From: UBA2821 sp902763335 | Lineage (GTDB): Bacteria; Bacillota; Clostridia; Lachnospirales; Lachnospiraceae | Length of the DNA stretch: 57,999 nucleotides | Reading direction: 5' to 3' (one strand) | Assembly (NCBI GenBank): GCA_052066835.1 | Contig: JBQHRJ010000019.1 | Part shown: piece by piece, positions 1 through 6,886 of the stretch | Position numbering within the stretch: the first letter of the stretch is position 1 | How the letters are laid out: every line of letters starts with the position of its first letter | Translations under genes and position numbers: made by a program | Notes under the pieces: generated by a model | The model's database searches: none | Told to the model about the DNA's origin: nothing | Seen by the model: the letters and a program-made list of their open reading frames with translations, nothing else

Positions 1-92
1 GATTTATGGTTTCTAGCAACTCCATTATACCACAAACCGTGAGGAGATTTTTATTTTTAGCAACAAAAAAATGCCGTATTTATGCGGCTTGT

Positions 93-109
93 GGCGTTTC
101 GCAAACGCC
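93..109 (+). other. Short hairpin before the first gene
   Basis: A perfect 7-bp inverted repeat (GGCGTTT / AAACGCC, 3-nt loop) lies just upstream of the first small gene. It follows a weaker stem (GCCGTA / TGCGGC). It could be the terminator of a gene outside the window or a leader structure; no clear T-tract follows it. Confidence 0.35.
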
Positions 110-139
110 TAACATATGAAGTGTAGAAAGGAGAAAGAA

Positions 140-517
140 ATGACAGAAGAAAAGGAATTAGGAAAAGCTTTAAAAAATAATCTAGACTATATTGAGATTG
201 AAGGAAAGTTAATTGGTCAGGTAGGTAAAATAAAAGCAGTTGGGAATGTAGCATGGGGAGTGTGTGTAGGGGCAATTGCAGTTGAGATTATTGGAGTGCT
301 CTCTTCGGCAGGTACAGGGGGAGCGGCAACACCGATAAGTGCACTTGTGGCAGCACCAGGCTTAGCCGGAACGATTGGAATATTAGGTGGAGCAACAACA
401 GTTGCGGCAATTAAAATTGCTGTTGCTGGTGGTGGGGTTGGATCTTTGAATAAATTACGAAAATATGACTTAGAGAAAGTGTCAAAATCTAAAGTTATAT
501 TACGTAGAAAAAAATAA
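140..517 (+). CDS. Small glycine/alanine-rich membrane protein
   Basis: About 125 aa, starting at ATG 140 behind an AAAGGAG site; the ATG at 116 lacks one. The N-terminus is charged. Residues about 40-105 form two long Gly/Ala-rich hydrophobic stretches typical of glycine-zipper membrane segments. The C-terminus is strongly basic (ends RRKK). No family is recognised with confidence. It is the first of four closely spaced small same-strand genes that probably form one operon, and the second also has Gly/Ala-rich hydrophobic segments. Function is unknown; bacteriocin-like or membrane-scaffold roles are only possibilities. Confidence 0.65.
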   Translation: MTEEKELGKALKNNLDYIEIEGKLIGQVGKIKAVGNVAWGVCVGAIAVEIIGVLSSAGTGGAATPISALVAAPGLAGTIGILGGATTVAAIKIAVAGGGVGSLNKLRKYDLEKVSKSKVILRRKK

Positions 518-561
518 GGATAATATTTTAATAAAACCAAAATGCAAAGGAGATTATGATT

Positions 562-1020
562 ATGAGTAAATCAAAAGTTAAGATGCCAAAAGAGTTAGAA
601 AAGAAATGTCATGTAGCAATTCATTCAGCTACGGCAGCAGCAGGAGCAGCAGGAGCTATTCCGATTCCAATGTCTGATGCAGTACCTATAACAGCTGTAC
701 AGGTAGGAATGATTGTAGCATTGGGTAAAACGTTTGGTGTTTCAATATCACAATCAGCTGCAAAATCTATTATTGGAGCAACACTTGCACAGCAGGTGGG
801 AAGAACTGTTAGTTCAAGTATTTTAAAATGTATACCTGGAGTGGGAACTGTTGTAGGAGGAATTGTAGGAGCAACAACAGCTGCTACATTAACGGAAACA
901 TTAGGCTGGATTATTGCTGATGATTTTTATCGTATGTCAAGAGGAGAAGAACCGGAAAATATAGTAGAGGCAGCAGATAGTGTGAAAGAAGTGTTTCAAG
1001 GATTACATTTTTCAAAATAA
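562..1020 (+). CDS. DUF697-like (YcjF-type) membrane-associated protein
   Basis: About 152 aa. The ATG at 562 is preferred because AAGGAG at 547-552 is 9 nt away; the ATG at 556 is only 3 nt away. The order of motifs fits DUF697: a His/Ala-rich helix, then IPIPMSDAVPITAVQVGMI, then a hydrophobic block containing IPGVGTVVGGIVGA. In that family the domain forms a membrane-associated helical bundle, often near GTPases or stress proteins. No GTPase is encoded here. The charged C-terminal tail is short. Family assignment is by motif recognition; function is unknown. Confidence 0.65.
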   Translation: MSKSKVKMPKELEKKCHVAIHSATAAAGAAGAIPIPMSDAVPITAVQVGMIVALGKTFGVSISQSAAKSIIGATLAQQVGRTVSSSILKCIPGVGTVVGGIVGATTAATLTETLGWIIADDFYRMSRGEEPENIVEAADSVKEVFQGLHFSK

Positions 1021-1046
1021 AGCATCTATAAGTTGAGGTGAAAATT

Positions 1047-1241
1047 ATGGCTTTTTATGAAAATCCAGAAGAAATGTATAAAGCATGGGCAAAAAATTCT
1101 AAAAGGGATGCGGATAGACATTGGGCTCAAGGAAAAAATGGTGAGGGGGATTGGCACTTTGGTAAAGCAAAGAAGCTATATGCTGAGGCTGAGGAAAATA
1201 AGAAAAGAGCAAAAGAAGCAAAGGGAAGGAAATGGAAATAA
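1047..1241 (+). CDS. Small charged hypothetical protein
   Basis: 64 aa from ATG 1047, with GAGGTG at 1035-1040 as ribosome site. It begins MAFYENPEEMYK and is rich in Lys, Glu and Ala, with a predicted helical second half (KAKKLYAEAEENKKRAKEAK). No signal peptide or membrane segment. It sits 26 nt after the DUF697-like gene, so it is probably co-transcribed. No family recognised. Confidence 0.55.
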   Translation: MAFYENPEEMYKAWAKNSKRDADRHWAQGKNGEGDWHFGKAKKLYAEAEENKKRAKEAKGRKWK

Positions 1242-1283
1242 GGTATAAAATACGATAAATTAGAAGAAATAGGAGATGACATT

Positions 1284-1604
1284 ATGGGTTTATTTGGATA
1301 TATTGGGGGAAAATTAAAGCAGGCAACAACTGAAATGCAAGATGCACAAAAAGAAGCAGAGAGGTGGAAGGTAAAAGAAATCTGCAATCAACTTCAAAGA
1401 ACCTACGGTTTGGCAAAAACTGTCGGTTACAGTAATGCACTAAAATCAAAGTGCGAGGAAATGAATAATAATGAATTGAAAAATATGTTTGATTATATGT
1501 ATAATACGGGTAACATTAAAGCACGTAATGCAATGATATCTGTAATGAGAGAAAGAAATTTGGTTTATGAGGATGAAAATGGCAGAATTATAAAAAATTA
1601 TTAA
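1284..1604 (+). CDS. Small hypothetical protein, last gene of the first operon
   Basis: 106 aa, starting MGLFGYIGGKLKQ. GGAGATGAC just upstream is a usable ribosome site. The first half is amphipathic helix with Lys/Glu/Gln. The second half (NNNELKNMFDYMYNTGNIKARNA region) looks like a small helical domain. No recognised motif. It is followed about 90 nt later by a strong terminator that closes this four-gene set. Confidence 0.55.
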   Translation: MGLFGYIGGKLKQATTEMQDAQKEAERWKVKEICNQLQRTYGLAKTVGYSNALKSKCEEMNNNELKNMFDYMYNTGNIKARNAMISVMRERNLVYEDENGRIIKNY

Positions 1605-1693
1605 TAAGGGTTTGTAAAGAATAAATGTAATTACATATTGAAGAAGGCTTTTAACAAATACATTAGAATTCAATTATTCAATAAAGTAAGACT

Positions 1694-1727
1694 AGAGCCA
1701 GAAAGTTTAGAGTTAAACTTTCTGGCT
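1694..1727. terminator. Bidirectional terminator between small-gene operon and rtcB unit
   Basis: Nearly perfect inverted repeat GAGCCAGAAAGTTT / AAACTTTCTGGCTC with a short loop, flanked by A/T-rich sequence on both sides. It lies between the 3' ends of convergent genes, so it can serve both strands. Confidence 0.8.
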
Positions 1728-1736
1728 CATTTATCA

Positions 1737-1919
1737 TTAAAAATACAATCCACGCTGCCTCTCATTATACTGTTTCTTTTTGTTAATATGGCGAACTTTA
1801 GCTCTTGGGCAGTATTTATTGCAATGCTGGCAATATGTTTTGTGCTCGGCATCACGACCTTTCGCACATTCACCGTGGCTGATATAATATTTACATGGAG
1901 TTTCTCTATATTTGCTCAT
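1737..1919 (-). CDS. Small Cys-rich zinc-binding-like protein downstream of rtcB
   Basis: 60 aa from the ATG at 1919 (MSKYRETPCKYY). The ribosome site AAAGGTG lies inside the rtcB stop region, so translation is probably coupled. The core has regularly spaced Cys/His (PCKYYISHGECAKG, then YCQHCNKYCPR), suggesting a small zinc-binding fold, followed by a basic tail. I recall similar small Cys-rich proteins in Firmicutes but cannot give a name. Placement 5 nt after an RNA ligase suggests an RNA-related accessory role; that is inference. Confidence 0.6.
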   Translation of the reverse strand: MSKYRETPCKYYISHGECAKGRDAEHKTYCQHCNKYCPRAKVRHINKKKQYNERQRGLYF

Positions 1920-1924
1920 TTTTA

Positions 1925-3076
1925 TCACCTTTCACTGCCGGCCTTGAAGTTATAGACCGGCTTAATTATTTTATTTATAGTTACTGTATCTGAGATTGCA
2001 TTTGCAATGTCATTTATTGACCTGTATGCAAATGGGGCTTCATCTAAAGTGTCTTTTCCGATGCAGGTTGAGTAGATTCCTTTCATTTCTGACTTGAAGG
2101 AGGACACGGTAAAGTTATTCTTTACGTCTTCACGTTTCATGATTCTGCCGGAACCGTGTGGAGCAGAGCAGTTCCAATCAGTGTTTCCAAGTCCTGTTCC
2201 TAAGATAATGCCGTCTCTCATATTTATTGGTATAATGACTTGTTCACCTGTTTTTGCAGAGATTGCACCTTTGCGAAGCATTGGAGAGCCAAATGTATCA
2301 ATTGTATCTTCAGAAGCATCTACATAGTTGTGGATACATTCATAGGAATCAAGAATTTTCCATTTCATGCCCTTCACCAGTTCATCAAGAATAATCTGTC
2401 TGTTCAGAGATGCAAATTGCTGAACAACCTGAAGGTCGTGCAAGTAGTCGGACATAAGTTCACCTTCAAGCCATGTGGTTTCATATGGTACAGATAACCC
2501 ATGCATCTTGAGGAATTTCTGACCTTCATTTAAATAGTATTCGGTAACTTCCTTGCCGAGATGTCTGCTCCCTGAATGAATTACAATGAATAGATTGCCT
2601 TCATCATCTTTGTCTGCTTCAATGAAGTGATTTCCGGAACCAAGGCTTCCGAGACTTAAAATGGCTTTATCGGTACTAATATGCTTACAGCATTTTAACA
2701 TATTAAAATCAAATTCGTCTGCAAAGCGGTGAGCTTTGTTTCTGATTGAAAATCCTGAGGGGACGGATTCTCTTATAACCGTATCGAGCTTCTGATATTC
2801 AATTTTTTTACCTTTAATATGGGCAAGTGTCATCCAGCATCCGATGTCTATACCTATAAGGTTAGGGATTATTTTACTGCCTATTGTCATCGTAAGGCCG
2901 ATTGTACCGACTTTACCGGGATGAACATCGGGCATTACCCTGATTCGGCAGTCCTTTGAACTTTCCATATTGCATATCATCTGAAGCTGCGATATGGCAT
3001 ATTGGTCGATGGCGGTGGCTTTATTGTCTGTAGTAAAAATTTGAGCCGAAATATAGGCTCCTTCGATAATCTTCAT
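1925..3076 (-). CDS. rtcB: RtcB-family RNA ligase
   Basis: 383 aa. RtcB joins RNA 2',3'-cyclic phosphate or 3'-phosphate ends to 5'-OH ends using GTP and Mn2+. Visible motifs: PDVHPGKVGTIG (49-60), the metal-binding Cys in GIDIGCWM (C80), GSGNHFIE (147-153), VIHSGSRHLG (165-174), and APHGSGR with the His that is guanylylated in the family (H307). The protein is shorter than E. coli RtcB (about 408 aa) but all core motifs are present. The start has AGAAAGGGA upstream. The unusual leader (see small ORFs at 3021-3113 and 3203-3295) suggests translational control. RNA repair after nuclease-toxin damage is a reasonable role but unproven. Confidence 0.9.
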   Translation of the reverse strand: MKIIEGAYISAQIFTTDNKATAIDQYAISQLQMICNMESSKDCRIRVMPDVHPGKVGTIGLTMTIGSKIIPNLIGIDIGCWMTLAHIKGKKIEYQKLDTVIRESVPSGFSIRNKAHRFADEFDFNMLKCCKHISTDKAILSLGSLGSGNHFIEADKDDEGNLFIVIHSGSRHLGKEVTEYYLNEGQKFLKMHGLSVPYETTWLEGELMSDYLHDLQVVQQFASLNRQIILDELVKGMKWKILDSYECIHNYVDASEDTIDTFGSPMLRKGAISAKTGEQVIIPINMRDGIILGTGLGNTDWNCSAPHGSGRIMKREDVKNNFTVSSFKSEMKGIYSTCIGKDTLDEAPFAYRSINDIANAISDTVTINKIIKPVYNFKAGSER

Positions 3077-3113
3077 AATTTTGATTTCCCTTTCTGTTTA
3101 TGCCGGAGGGCAT
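3021..3113 (-). CDS. Possible leader ORF overlapping the rtcB start out of frame
   Basis: 30 codons from the ATG at 3113, behind a stronger ribosome site (GGAGGTG) than rtcB's own. It overlaps the first 56 nt of rtcB in another frame (MPSGINRKGNQNYEDYRRSL...). The ribosome site lies in one arm of a CCGGAGG / CCTCCGG inverted repeat (3101-3132). It may be a real regulatory ORF or only a by-product of the hairpin. Confidence 0.3.
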   Translation of the reverse strand: MPSGINRKGNQNYEDYRRSLYFGSNFYYRQ

Positions 3114-3130
3114 AAAAATAACACCTCCGG
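3103..3130 (-). promoter_or_regulatory. Hairpin around a Shine-Dalgarno sequence in the rtcB leader
   Basis: CCGGAGG and CCTCCGG arms separated by an AT-rich loop lie 25-50 nt upstream of the rtcB start. One arm carries GGAGGTG, which would be sequestered when folded. The loop contains the ATG of the out-of-frame ORF. It looks like a translational switch or an mRNA stability element. Confidence 0.4.
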
Positions 3131-3202
3131 TAGTTTGATATCATCATTACAGAGGTGCTGGAAATCTCATCAGATTCTATTGGAATAGGCAGAATATGCC
3201 TG

Positions 3203-3295
3203 TTAATTACAAATAGAAGGAAGGATAACCATACCTCTTTGTGTTAAATTGTTATTGTTTGTCTTGTGATTAATTGTTTTGTAAATAATTGTCAT
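3203..3295 (-). CDS. 30-codon leader peptide ORF upstream of rtcB
   Basis: 30 aa starting MTIIYKTINHKTNNNN, with a near-perfect ribosome site (AAAGGAGG) 8 nt before the ATG. It is rich in Asn, Thr and Ile and ends SICN. There is no hydrophobic segment. It is followed by a small inverted repeat (AGGCAGAATATGCCT) and then the rtcB hairpin. The ribosome site is much better than chance, so translation is likely. A cis role in rtcB control is inference. Confidence 0.45.
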   Translation of the reverse strand: MTIIYKTINHKTNNNNLTQRGMVILPSICN

Positions 3296-3447
3296 AGTAA
3301 TGGCCTCCTTTCTTTGTGATTAGTTAATATTGCTTACTTAAAAATAAGTGTGCTTATTATATCGGCATACATGGACAAAAATTAACCTTTAAAATTATTT
3401 TTATTTTTTAGTTGTAATATATGATATATCAGCATGAAATAAAAATA

Positions 3448-3476
3448 ATGACATATTGTTGAAAAACTGCTATACT
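3448..3476 (+). promoter_or_regulatory. SigA-type promoter for the DUF3990 operon
   Basis: ATGACA (-35, five of six matches), exactly 17 nt, then TATACT (-10, five of six), 35 nt before the start codon of the DUF3990-type gene. Confidence 0.65.
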
Positions 3477-3510
3477 ACAGCTAAAAGTATAAGAGAAAGT
3501 TGGGATTACT

Positions 3511-3969
3511 ATGGAAAAAAAGATTTATCATGGTAGTAATGTAGAAGTATCGGTTCCACGTATTCTTCAAAATGGTTTTTACAAAGATTTTGGATATGGT
3601 TTTTATTGTACTGTATACGAGAAACAGGCAAAGAGATGGGCGATTACAAGAAAAGGAGATTCAATTTAAAACAGTTATGTGTATACATCAAACATTAATT
3701 TGAAAGTACTTGAATTTAGTGAAATGACAGATGAGTGGCTTGATTTTGTTGTAGAGTGTAGAATGGGGATTGAACATGATTATGATATCGTAGAAGGACC
3801 TATGACAGACGATCAGATTTGGAATTATGTAGAAGGATTTATAGATGGAAAAATTTCAAGAGATGCGTTTTGGCAACTTGTTAAATTTAATCATCCTACA
3901 CATCAGATTGTTTTCTACACGGAGAGAGCTTTGAAATCTATAAAATTTGAAGGAAGTGAGAAGTTATGA
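3511..3969 (+). pseudogene. DUF3990-type (ADP-ribosyltransferase-like) gene with one in-frame stop
   Basis: Reading from ATG 3511 gives MEKKIYHGSNVEVSVPRIL, then GYGFYCTVYEKQAKRWAI, a typical DUF3990 N-terminus. A TAA at 3667-3669 interrupts it. The same frame then stays open for another 100 codons to 3969 and continues the family pattern (NINLKVLEF, HQIVFYTERAL). Nothing else is disturbed, so one point mutation explains the break. I recall DUF3990 as part of the ADP-ribosyltransferase-like group, often next to small partner genes. The promoter and the downstream gene are intact. A GTG at 3679 could restart translation but would omit the NAD-site-like N-terminus. Confidence 0.7.
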
Positions 3970-4436
3970 AAAATAAATATTTCCCAAAAGAAGATATAAA
4001 AGACGATGATCTTTATTTTGTATGTTATATGATAGAGAGAGTGGCAAGACATATAAAACAAAGAAATAAATATGTTGTAAATGCTATTGGAAAAGACGAA
4101 CTGTATCATCTGCTGAGTTGTGCAAATGTGTTGCATTGTGAGAATCCGCTGAAAGTGGAGAAAGACTGGATTAATGATTATGGATTAGAAAAAGGTGACT
4201 ATGATATTACTAAAGTAGATAGGAGCATGGCTGAAATAATTCCGTCTGCACTTGATATGGGAGCAGTATATCAACGATTGATAAGAGACACAGTATCATC
4301 AAAAGAGAATTATGTAGATGGGATTATAAGAGTATATAATAATGAAATTTGCGATGTGATCGACAACTATACTGGTAGTGCGTTTTATGAACCATCATAT
4401 GTGATAGCCAGGGCATATCAAAATGGTGGTTTTTGA
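3966..4436 (+). CDS. Partner protein of the DUF3990-type gene
   Basis: 156 aa. It overlaps the end of the broken gene by 4 nt (ATGA-type coupling), so it is a translationally coupled second cistron. It begins with a charged helix (KEDIKDDDLYFVCYMIERVARHI) and has a conserved-looking centre (LLSCANVLHCENPLKVEKDWINDYGL) and C-terminus (YNNEICDVIDNY...YEPSYVIARAYQNGGF). No membrane segment. I have seen this arrangement (DUF3990 plus small cytosolic partner) and suspect an antitoxin-like or accessory role. If so, it persists here without an active effector. Not proven. Confidence 0.6.
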   Translation: MKNKYFPKEDIKDDDLYFVCYMIERVARHIKQRNKYVVNAIGKDELYHLLSCANVLHCENPLKVEKDWINDYGLEKGDYDITKVDRSMAEIIPSALDMGAVYQRLIRDTVSSKENYVDGIIRVYNNEICDVIDNYTGSAFYEPSYVIARAYQNGGF

Positions 4437-4473
4437 TTATTTTTTCAAAAATTAAAAATAATATAAGTATTTA

Positions 4474-4530
4474 AAATGTTGTCCTCTGTTTTGGATTTCC
4501 AAATCAGGGGATTTATTTTTGACAACATTT
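4474..4530 (+). terminator. Terminator with an extra 10-bp outer stem
   Basis: The inner stem CCTCTGTTTTGGA pairs with TCCAAATCAGGGG (one mismatch) and is followed by ATTTATTTTT, a standard terminator. It is enclosed by a perfect outer repeat AAATGTTGTC / GACAACATTT. It ends the DUF3990 operon. Confidence 0.7.
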
Positions 4531-4695
4531 ATAGAAAAGAATGTTACTTTTTTTTATTAAAAACTGATATATAGATGAAAACAAAAAAAGTAAAGAGTAC
4601 ACGGAGAAAAAATCACTTTTACAAATCTAACCGGATGCAAATGTATTATATAATCACAAACAAAGCAAACACTAAGAAAGATGAGGTACAGAGAT

Positions 4696-4992
4696 ATGAA
4701 GAAATTAAATCTTAAAAACAATATTTATTTAGTAGCAAGGAAATCTGACAATACAAAAGGAAAACTTGATTATTACTTAAGAATGCAGGATGGAACTGAA
4801 AGATATGCATTTACCAGAAAATTTTCAAACACATGTTACCAGAATTGCAAATCAGGAATGCCGATTAATAAGGCTATATATGGTAAGAAAAAAGATGTGG
4901 CATTTATGTCACTGGTTAAGTATCTGAAACATATTATGCCATATTTGACTGAATATTATGAACTTGATGGAGAGATAGCAAAGACGGCATAA
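4696..4992 (+). CDS. Small basic hypothetical protein
   Basis: 98 aa from ATG 4696, using GATGAGG as ribosome site; the ATG at 4681 is part of that site. Begins MKKLNLKNNIYLVARKSDN. Basic with many aromatic residues: KLDYYLRMQDGTERYAFTRKF, then YLKHIMPYLTEYYEL. No signal peptide or known motif. It heads a run of small ORFs that continues to the Fic gene. Confidence 0.55.
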   Translation: MKKLNLKNNIYLVARKSDNTKGKLDYYLRMQDGTERYAFTRKFSNTCYQNCKSGMPINKAIYGKKKDVAFMSLVKYLKHIMPYLTEYYELDGEIAKTA

Positions 4993-5046
4993 AAATGTAA
5001 GGAAAATAAAAAATAGCATCTGAAAATGAGAAGGAGGAGATAATAA

Positions 5047-5130
5047 ATGTCTATTAATTTAATTATTAAACTTGCAATTGACATAGTATTTTTCGGAACA
5101 TTATGGTTTGGTGACTCAAATAAAAAATGA
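5047..5130 (+). CDS. 27-aa hydrophobic peptide
   Basis: 27 codons from ATG 5047 with an excellent AAGGAGGAG site 7-8 nt upstream. One hydrophobic segment (INLIIKLAIDIVFFGTLWFG) is followed by a polar tail DSNKK. It fits a single-pass membrane micropeptide. Unknown function; type I toxin-like peptides share this form, but no antisense RNA can be shown here. Confidence 0.45.
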   Translation: MSINLIIKLAIDIVFFGTLWFGDSNKK

Positions 5131-5178
5131 CTGGCAGGTAGTATAGAATAATGAACAAACGAAAGGATAGTGATATTT

Positions 5179-5271
5179 ATGAACATAACAAAGACAGTAA
5201 AGATAGTAGGAAAAGTATTTATGATAATAGCAGACACCATTGCGGTAGGCCAGATGATAATAAAGAAGTAA
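5179..5271 (+). CDS. 30-aa amphipathic peptide
   Basis: 30 codons from ATG 5179, with GAAAGGATAG upstream at slightly long spacing. Sequence MNITKTVKIVGKVFMIIADT and a short hydrophobic end (AVGQMIIKK). A different frame starting at 5151 encodes a 48-aa polar peptide over the same DNA. The hydrophobic reading matches its neighbours better. Confidence 0.35.
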   Translation: MNITKTVKIVGKVFMIIADTIAVGQMIIKK

Positions 5272-5338
5272 TGTATAACAGCCGGTGGCTGATTTGAAAC
5301 TAATGGAAAAATATATGAATGAATAGGAGGAGATACTT

Positions 5339-5496
5339 ATGGAAATGTAAAGGTGGCAAAAATCAATGGTGGTGCAAAAGTAGTGACAGCAGGAACGATA
5401 GTTACAGGGGGTGTACTTACAGTAACGATGATAGTGAAGGTATCGAAAAATAATAAAAAATCTTATAAATCAGGTGAAATGTATATAAAATTGTGA
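5339..5496 (+). pseudogene. Small hydrophobic peptide gene, probably frameshifted near its start
   Basis: A perfect GGAGGAG site precedes ATG 5339, but that frame ends after three codons (ATGGAAATGTAA). One extra A would give MENVKVAKINGG and continue into the open frame ending at 5496 (GGAKVVTAGTIVTGGVLTVTMIVKVSK..., one membrane segment). Alternatively the GTG at 5353 starts a 47-aa peptide. Single-base deletion is the simpler reading. Confidence 0.4.
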
Positions 5497-5500
5497 TATG

Positions 5501-5617
5501 ATTTTTAGCATAGTGAGAATAAGAGTTGGTGTTGAAAAAGCTCTTAAAGAATCACAATTATTATTTAATTCATTAATGCAGCAGTTTTTGGGTGATTTGA
5601 TGAATAAAATATAAAAA
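5501..5617 (+). other. Short ORF resembling the tail of a type I restriction specificity subunit
   Basis: 38 codons (MIFSIVRIRVGVEKALKESQ, then LLFNSLMQQFLGDL). The phrase KALKESQLLFNSLMQ is like the C-terminal helix of HsdS proteins. No other part of an hsd locus is visible. It may be a leftover fragment; the match is weak. Confidence 0.25.
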
Positions 5618-5650
5618 TAAGCAAGATAATAAGCAAGATATAAGCAAGAT
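5617..5650 (+). repeat. Three short tandem copies of ATAAGCAAGAT
   Basis: The 9-11 bp unit (AT)AAGCAAGAT occurs three times in a row just before the Fic gene, the last copy running into its first possible ATG. It is probably a slippage product that could change leader length. Confidence 0.6.
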
Positions 5651-5678
5651 GGATGCAGAGATGAAAGAAGGTGTGCGG

Positions 5679-6692
5679 ATGGAACAGTATAGTCCACCAT
5701 TTAATATTACAAATGGCATTCTTAGTTATGTATCATCAATTTCTGAAAAAATTGGAGAGATAAATTTTTATCATGATTTGGAAAACAAGCCACATTTACG
5801 GAGAAATAATAAGATAAAGTCTGTTCATGCTTCTTTAAAGATTGAAGCTAATTCATTAAGTATGGGTCAGGTGCGAGATGTAATAAACGGAAAAAGCGTT
5901 TTAGGAAATCGTACAGAGATACAGGAAGTGAAAAATGCATATGAAGCATATGATCATATTAAAGAAATTAATCCGTTAAATATACAGGAACTAATGAAAT
6001 TTCATGGGATAATGACAAAGTATATTGTTGATGAATCCGGAACATTTCGGCAAGGCGAGGAGGGAGTGTTTAATGGAGATGAATGTATATTTATGGCTCC
6101 GCCGGCGCGTTTAGTTCCTGGACTTATGAAAGATTTGTTTGAATGGATGAAAAGAGAATATGGAGAGATTCATCCTTTAATAATGGCGGCAGTTTTTCAT
6201 TATGAATTTGTTTTTATTCATCCGTTTGTTGATGGCAATGGCAGAATGGCAAGGTTGTGGCATACAGCAATTCTGATGAATTGGAAACCGATTTTCGAAT
6301 ATATTCCGTTGGAAAGTCAGATTGAAAAATTTCAAAATGAGTATTATAAATCAATATCAGATTCACATATAGCGGGTGAATCAACGCCATTTATAGAATT
6401 TATACTTGAGCAGATAGACCATATTTTGGATGAACTGGTTGTACAGGTGAAAGGAGATAACGAAGGATTATCAGAGATTGATGAAATGCAGGATGAAATT
6501 GATGGTATGCAGAGTAAGATTGATGGTATGAAAGAACAACTGAACGATAAAGATATAGTTATTTATGAAAAAGACAGTGAAATTAATAACATGAAAACAG
6601 AACTTTCTGATAAGGACTCTGAAATAAATAAGAAAGATAACGAAATTGCCTTACTTAGAAAGCAACTTGAAGAATTGAAATCAAAAGGATAA
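5679..6692 (+). CDS. Fic-family AMP-transferase with coiled-coil tail
   Basis: 337 aa from ATG 5679 (MEQYSPPFNIT), preceded by AGAAGGTG; ATGs at 5649 and 5661 are also in frame. Fic proteins transfer AMP from ATP to target hydroxyls, or reverse this. The catalytic motif HPFVDGNGRMAR is complete (181-192). The N-terminal helix carries SLKIEAN (52-58), close to the autoinhibitory [S/T]xxxE[G/N] motif of class II Fic proteins with the key Glu at 56. After about residue 265 the protein becomes a repetitive coiled coil (EIDEMQDEIDGMQSKIDGM, then DKDSEINKKDNEI). Probably self-inhibited and intact. Target unknown. Confidence 0.85.
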   Translation: MEQYSPPFNITNGILSYVSSISEKIGEINFYHDLENKPHLRRNNKIKSVHASLKIEANSLSMGQVRDVINGKSVLGNRTEIQEVKNAYEAYDHIKEINPLNIQELMKFHGIMTKYIVDESGTFRQGEEGVFNGDECIFMAPPARLVPGLMKDLFEWMKREYGEIHPLIMAAVFHYEFVFIHPFVDGNGRMARLWHTAILMNWKPIFEYIPLESQIEKFQNEYYKSISDSHIAGESTPFIEFILEQIDHILDELVVQVKGDNEGLSEIDEMQDEIDGMQSKIDGMKEQLNDKDIVIYEKDSEINNMKTELSDKDSEINKKDNEIALLRKQLEELKSKG

Positions 6693-6720
6693 GTTCTTAT
6701 CATCAGAAACGGAGGTTCAT

Positions 6721-6879
6721 ATGAAAAAATCAAAATTATTACTGACAGGGGCAATCGGAATGGTTTTAGCAGAGGCAGTCATGGGGAAGAAAAAGACTAT
6801 AAAAGGTAATAAGCCCCATGACAATATGCCTCTATCAGAAGTGCTAAGGAGATTGAAGTACATGGAGAAGAATAAGTAA
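6721..6879 (+). CDS. 52-aa protein with hydrophobic N-terminus, downstream of fic
   Basis: 52 codons from ATG 6721, with CGGAGG upstream. Begins MKKSKLLLTGAIGMVLAEAV, a short hydrophobic segment, then a basic linker (GKKKTIKGNKP) and a helical tail (LSEVLRRLKYMEKNK). It lies 28 nt after fic, so it is likely co-transcribed. Family unknown. A membrane-anchored partner is a guess. Confidence 0.5.
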   Translation: MKKSKLLLTGAIGMVLAEAVMGKKKTIKGNKPHDNMPLSEVLRRLKYMEKNK

Positions 6880-6886
6880 AAATACT

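Noticed and set aside
1638..1955. Plus-strand open frame of about 105 codons
   Set aside because: It crosses the terminator and the antisense of the Cys-rich gene and the rtcB end; no ribosome site.
3511..3969. Alternative genetic code or TAA readthrough
   Set aside because: TAA ends many clear genes in this window, and all three stop codons interrupt genes, so recoding is unlikely.
4474..4530. Possible MITE (10-bp terminal inverted repeats)
   Set aside because: The inner stem and T-rich tail explain it as a terminator; no target duplication seen.
5617..5650. Possible CRISPR or iteron array (three AAGCAAGAT units)
   Set aside because: Units are adjacent with almost no spacer and only three copies; simple slippage repeat.
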